Assembly (NCBI GenBank): GCA_030549495.1 | Contig: JAUIRK010000941.1 | Span: forward strand, 35,445 to 99,444 | Length of the DNA: 64,000 nucleotides | Reading direction: 5' to 3' | From: Nectonema munidae | Taxonomy: Eukaryota > Nematomorpha > Nectonematoida > Nectonematidae | In this document: one piece after another, positions 60,801 to 64,000 of the stretch | Layout: each line of letters begins with the position of its first letter | Position numbering within the stretch: the first letter of the stretch is position 1 | Position numbers and translations under genes: made by a program | The notes under the pieces: generated by a model | What the model was told of the DNA's origin: nothing | The model's input: only the letters and a program-made list of their open reading frames with translations | Database searches by the model: none

Positions 60801-63170
60801 GCAGTGGAAGCCGGTTTTCTTGTGTTCGGTCTCATCTAGTCACATTTAAATAATAGAAGAAAAAGCGGAGGCAAGATTTGTTCATCTGATATTTGTTGAT
60901 TAGTAGTGAGTATTTCTAAAACCATTTTAAAAGTTTGCCATCGCAGTGCGTGCGTGCGGTTAATTCTCATCTCGCTCGCACGCACGCACTTCACCATTTG
61001 CACTTTTGAGCAAGCGTTTTCGTTTATTTTAGCGGCTTGGTGCGCTTAGCATGCGAAAATTAAATTTAGTCAAATCTTAAAACGCGTAAAATGTTCGCAT
61101 TTCTCAAACAAATGTATCATTCGAGTTACCAAATTAAAGTATTTAGTTGAAAAATGCCACGTGTTCTTTTTTAACGAAGAGTATTCGTTATGTTTATACC
61201 GAGAATGTGCGATGAAGAAATCACACAACAATGCTATCTCACATCGAATTTAAAATGGGAAAGTTTCAAATGTCAATTTGGTTAAAATTTTTAATCTAAT
61301 TTTGAATCTTTAAAAGTTGTGATATAATATACGTACTCATATGGTTAGCATTGAGGAGACATGTACCAAAAGGCATACTGGAAATAGATGTTTAATGTTT
61401 TACTGTTTTACTTTTTTTAGTCTAACAAAGAAATGATATAAAATAGAAGGAGGCACCACCTTAACTGATAATGATGATATGTATAACAAAGAAATGATAT
61501 AAAATTGAGGGAGGCGTCATTCATTTGATCGATGATTTCCAAAATATAAAAATTAAAATAATTAATTATCAAATTCCAGACTTCATTAACAAAATATTAA
61601 TTATGACCATGAATTGATCGAAATGAAAAAATTGTCATAAAATTCGTGAATTGAACGAAACAATAAAACTGACATAAAACTGCCTCCATAATCATTGGCA
61701 GATAAAAGCAGCTCTGCGGGATTGAAATTTTCGTTTATTTTAAACTAATATTTATTAGTTGAAAAATGTTAATATTTTTTGTTATTGAAATATATATTTT
61801 TCCTGTTATGTGATTTGATATTTTTTCTTTAAAGATGAACACAAACCTCGGTGTTATTTTCTATATAAAATATAACTTACCTGTATGTTATATGATACAG
61901 TATATCAATGTTTATATATTGTTAGGTATTCCCAAATTTAACAAACAGAAGTTTGCAATGAAAAGCTTGTGTTCTTATTTCAAATATTAACAACACCACG
62001 CCGATCTTGCTGATAAAGTGGATCTGTGTAGATAGACTTTGATTATTTTAGAATTTGATGTAAGTAAAGGTCAACACGTCAATTTTGTTGTCAACACAAC
62101 AGAGGTGGTGATTTATATAGAATGTCAAAATCCAAACGTTGAATTCAGTGAATACTCATTTTTCTTCGAGCAAGACGAAAGTAAAAACTTTTTAATGGTT
62201 TATATAAAAAAAATTATTTATCTTCTTTTTAGAGCTTGATTTGTACTTTTCAAAAATCCTATTTTTACCAAATTCAAGTTTATATATAAAATTCAACCAC
62301 GAAAATGATATTTCCCATATTACCGTAGAAAAAATTTTTTACCCAGGTCACAACGAAATCATTCACACATCTTCTTTCCATAAATTTTGCATTTTTAGTT
62401 AAAAGGGTAAAAAGCGAGCAACTTGGCATAAATCAAGATCACTTGTATTCTTATATGGACGACAACCGAGATATTCTTGAAGATGTGGCTCATTTGTATA
62501 TAATCATACACGGAGATGCCAGCGAGACTGCTAGATATGAATTAGAATTTAATAAGGTTACAAGTGAACATTATCCTATTCCGAGTAAAGCTTTCTTTTT
62601 CATGGTCTAACTAGTGATATTACTTCTATGTTATTTAAGGTATGAACATAACAGATATCCATCATGATGATGAGAATTTTTATGCGAAGATATCCTCAAA
62701 TTCTCCAAATAAATGTAGTGCATATTCAAGTAAGATATTCGACAGAGAATTTATATCACAAAGCATTACTCTCTTTTATAAAAAAGTTCAAAATTAGATC
62801 AGTAATTTTAGGTGTTTAGATCCAGGTTATTAAACAAAGCAGTTGATTCTTTTGCGTAGTAACGTCTACTCATTAATTATGTCGTTTGCGAAAGATGTGC
62901 TACAAATCAGTGTAGTTGCATTTTGTATTTGATGATTTTTGATAATAAAAGTTACCAGATAATTCATTATTAATCCTAGCTAAAGTCATTTCCTTGTCTT
63001 TATTCTCTGTTAAATTTTTGAAAATTTTAGGAAGTGGACTAGAAACGAACCAAAAAGAACCTGAGGTAAAATTTTCATTAAAGAACTTCTACCAATTGAC
63101 AGTTTTGTGTAGTTATCCCTTCCAAGAGATAATGTTTCACTTTGATCCACTCAATTCTTATGAACATTAA
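57816..63170 (+). CDS. Complete secreted EGF-like gene, nine exons, 419 aa
   Basis: Exons are 57816-57894, 59103-59204, 59257-59577, 59986-60084, 62052-62180, 62233-62346, 62399-62584, 62640-62729 and 63031-63170; TAA is at 63168 and AATAAA at 63224. All introns are GT-AG and all are phase 1, and the joined frame is open over 1260 bp. Exon 1 is a signal peptide (MLLASVTSVLLAILFLQDQL). Exon 2 is a single EGF-like unit (KCFNVSQPWVFYSEDKYECK through DDKC) of the type in exons A-C of the neighbouring gene. The remaining roughly 355 residues contain few cysteines and several N-glycosylation sequons (NGST, NATE, NTTE, NITD), with no transmembrane segment and no domain I recognise. The donor at 62347 (GTCACA) is the weakest. 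Homologous exon 1 relic at 1537-1601. Presumably extracellular. Confidence 0.75.
57966..58038 (-). repeat. tRNA-Ile-derived SINE head
   Basis: The minus strand reads like a tRNA: an A-box region GAGTAGAGTTGGTTAGA, then CGATAACTCAAGGTC, matching the anticodon-to-variable region of tRNA-Ile, then a perfect B box GGTTCGATCCC. The acceptor stem does not close, so it is a SINE or tRNA pseudogene rather than a working tRNA. It lies in intron 1 of the nine-exon gene. Confidence 0.6.
58430..58525. repeat. GC-rich patch with CCCCGAGG repeats
   Basis: In strongly AT-rich intron 1, about 95 bp carry two CACCCCGAGG blocks and several short inverted C/G pairs (GGGGTGAAAT against TTTCACCCC). It may be the terminal region of the hAT fragment that follows. 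Confidence 0.45.
58863..59009 (+). mobile_element. hAT BED-finger N-terminal remnant
   Basis: An ATG frame encodes MDSNNFKDISTERKSLVWAH then YLFRKMDEKARKFNSE and stops. The S-x-VW-x-HY/F pattern is the start of a BED zinc finger as in hAT transposases; the cysteine and histidine half is missing. It lies inside intron 1. Confidence 0.35.
60085..62051. other. Intron 4 of the nine-exon gene
   Basis: Nearly 2 kb. It contains a GC-rich hairpin (60946-60989) and a two-copy direct repeat of about 62 bp (61422 and 61484, starting TAACAAAGAAATGATATAAA). No additional exon is supported. Confidence 0.5.
60946..60989. repeat. Perfect 13-bp GTGCG hairpin
   Basis: GTGCGTGCGTGCG at 60946-60958 faces CGCACGCACGCAC at 60977-60989 across an 18-bp loop. 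It stands out against the AT-rich intron. Confidence 0.8.
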
Positions 63171-63516
63171 AAGTGCGCACTTACTTTTTCATGATTATTT
63201 TTGCACTTTCCTTTTAACTTTTAAATAAATTTTTCAGTTTATTTTTCGTTATACTTTCAAATAAAAAATATTTATTTTTATTTATTTTTTATGATATTTA
63301 AAAATAGATAATTTGTAACTTCCAAATACTAAAAATGAAGATATTTTAACCCTTTTATTGAGGGGTGGGGGAAATTTGCCCCCCCCCCCTTTAAAAAAAA
63401 TTTATTTTATCTTTTTTAAATAAATAAAGTAAATAAAAGAGAGGGAATTTACCCCCCAAAAAAAAAAAAAAAAAAAATAAAATTAATTTAAATAAAAATA
63501 ATTAAAATTTTTTTTT
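63171..63516. other. 3' flank with homopolymer tracts
   Basis: Contains the AATAAA of the upstream gene (63224), a C tract of about 12 (63380 onward) and an A tract of about 20 (63458-63478). Low complexity, no gene. Confidence 0.5.
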
Positions 63517-63647
63517 TTACGTTGTCTCCTTTGTTGTTATTAAACGGTAAAAACTGGGCATCAAAACTTCAGGTGTATTTTAAAAATTCATTATTTACAA
63601 ATGTTGAAGTTACTCAAAGTCACATAACAGCAAAGGAGGCAACGTAA
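63517..63647. repeat. 131-bp MITE
   Basis: Ends TTACGTTGTCTCCTTTGTTG and, inverted, TTACGTTGCCTCCTTTGCTG: about 24 bp with two mismatches. No coding content. Confidence 0.7.
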
Positions 63648-64000
63648 AGAATTTTTCAAACAATTTATTAAAGTAACTTGTATACTGATTTCTTTTTTAT
63701 TTGTGGCGAAATATAAAACACAAAAAGTTGATAGAATAAAAAAAATAAATTCATTCAATCTTCAATATTACAGGGGTTAATTTGCCTACGAATAATTTTA
63801 TATCACTTCTTCACCATAAAACAAGGAAAAATTCCCGCAGAAAAATCATAGAAATGCCTCCAAAGAACTACCCACTTCGTGGTTATGTAAAGATCTTATA
63901 TATACATATAATAGCACATAATGTGTGAATGAATATACGGTCTCACATACAAACCATTCATAGATTATATTTATATATTGTTTTTAATTAAATTTTTTTT
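63648..64000. other. No recognised feature
   Basis: AT-rich sequence to the window edge; nothing supported. Confidence 0.4.

Overview
The window is AT-rich animal DNA with short introns that obey GT-AG, dense DNA transposons (MULE, piggyBac, hAT, pogo/Tigger, MITEs), several non-LTR retrotransposons and secreted EGF-like genes. It looks like an arthropod, perhaps a copepod crustacean. That placement is an impression from composition and element content, not a proof. No bacterial features are present.

The dominant structure is a very large inverted repeat. Left-arm blocks 2815-6934 and 14463-23731 recur in reverse at 47983-52242 and 29525-38750, around a 5.8 kb spacer (23732-29524). Matching positions add up to 53212-53259 in the inner block and 54917-55057 in the outer block. 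The steps between these sums are explained by visible indels: one extra 139-bp repeat copy on the right, a 46-bp gap beside a MITE, and different transposon loads in the middle (6935-14462 left, 38751-47982 right). Most translations shared by the arms are identical or differ at one or two residues. The right arm carries a 567-bp transposon with a 9-bp target duplication whose empty site is intact in the left arm, so the arms have separate histories. They could be a real palindrome or two haplotypes joined head to head by the assembler; the sequence alone cannot decide.

Host genes sit in and beside the outer block. Each arm has an EGF-like gene (left on -, right on +) built from phase-1 symmetric exons, with two possible endings: a short terminal exon D, or a double-EGF exon E followed by a last exon F. 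Near-identity stops just past exon E, but weak homology continues outward through exon F and on to a signal-peptide exon. On the left that exon is a relic without a start codon (1537-1601). On the right it opens a complete nine-exon gene (57816-63170, 419 aa, all introns phase 1) that single-frame ORF calling misses.

Mobile elements: 49-890 holds a LINE ORF1. The inner arms hold a jockey-like LINE, a fragment of another LINE, a hAT remnant, a MITE and the 5' half of a third LINE whose RT half lies in the spacer, so the inner breakpoint cuts this LINE. The left middle holds a MULE and a small zinc-finger ORF. The right middle holds two converging MULE copies with FLYWCH-type first exons, one split by a piggyBac in its first intron. 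The right flank holds a truncated Tigger element abutted by a poly(A)-ended retroelement fossil, which ends about 50 bp before the start codon of the 419-aa gene.
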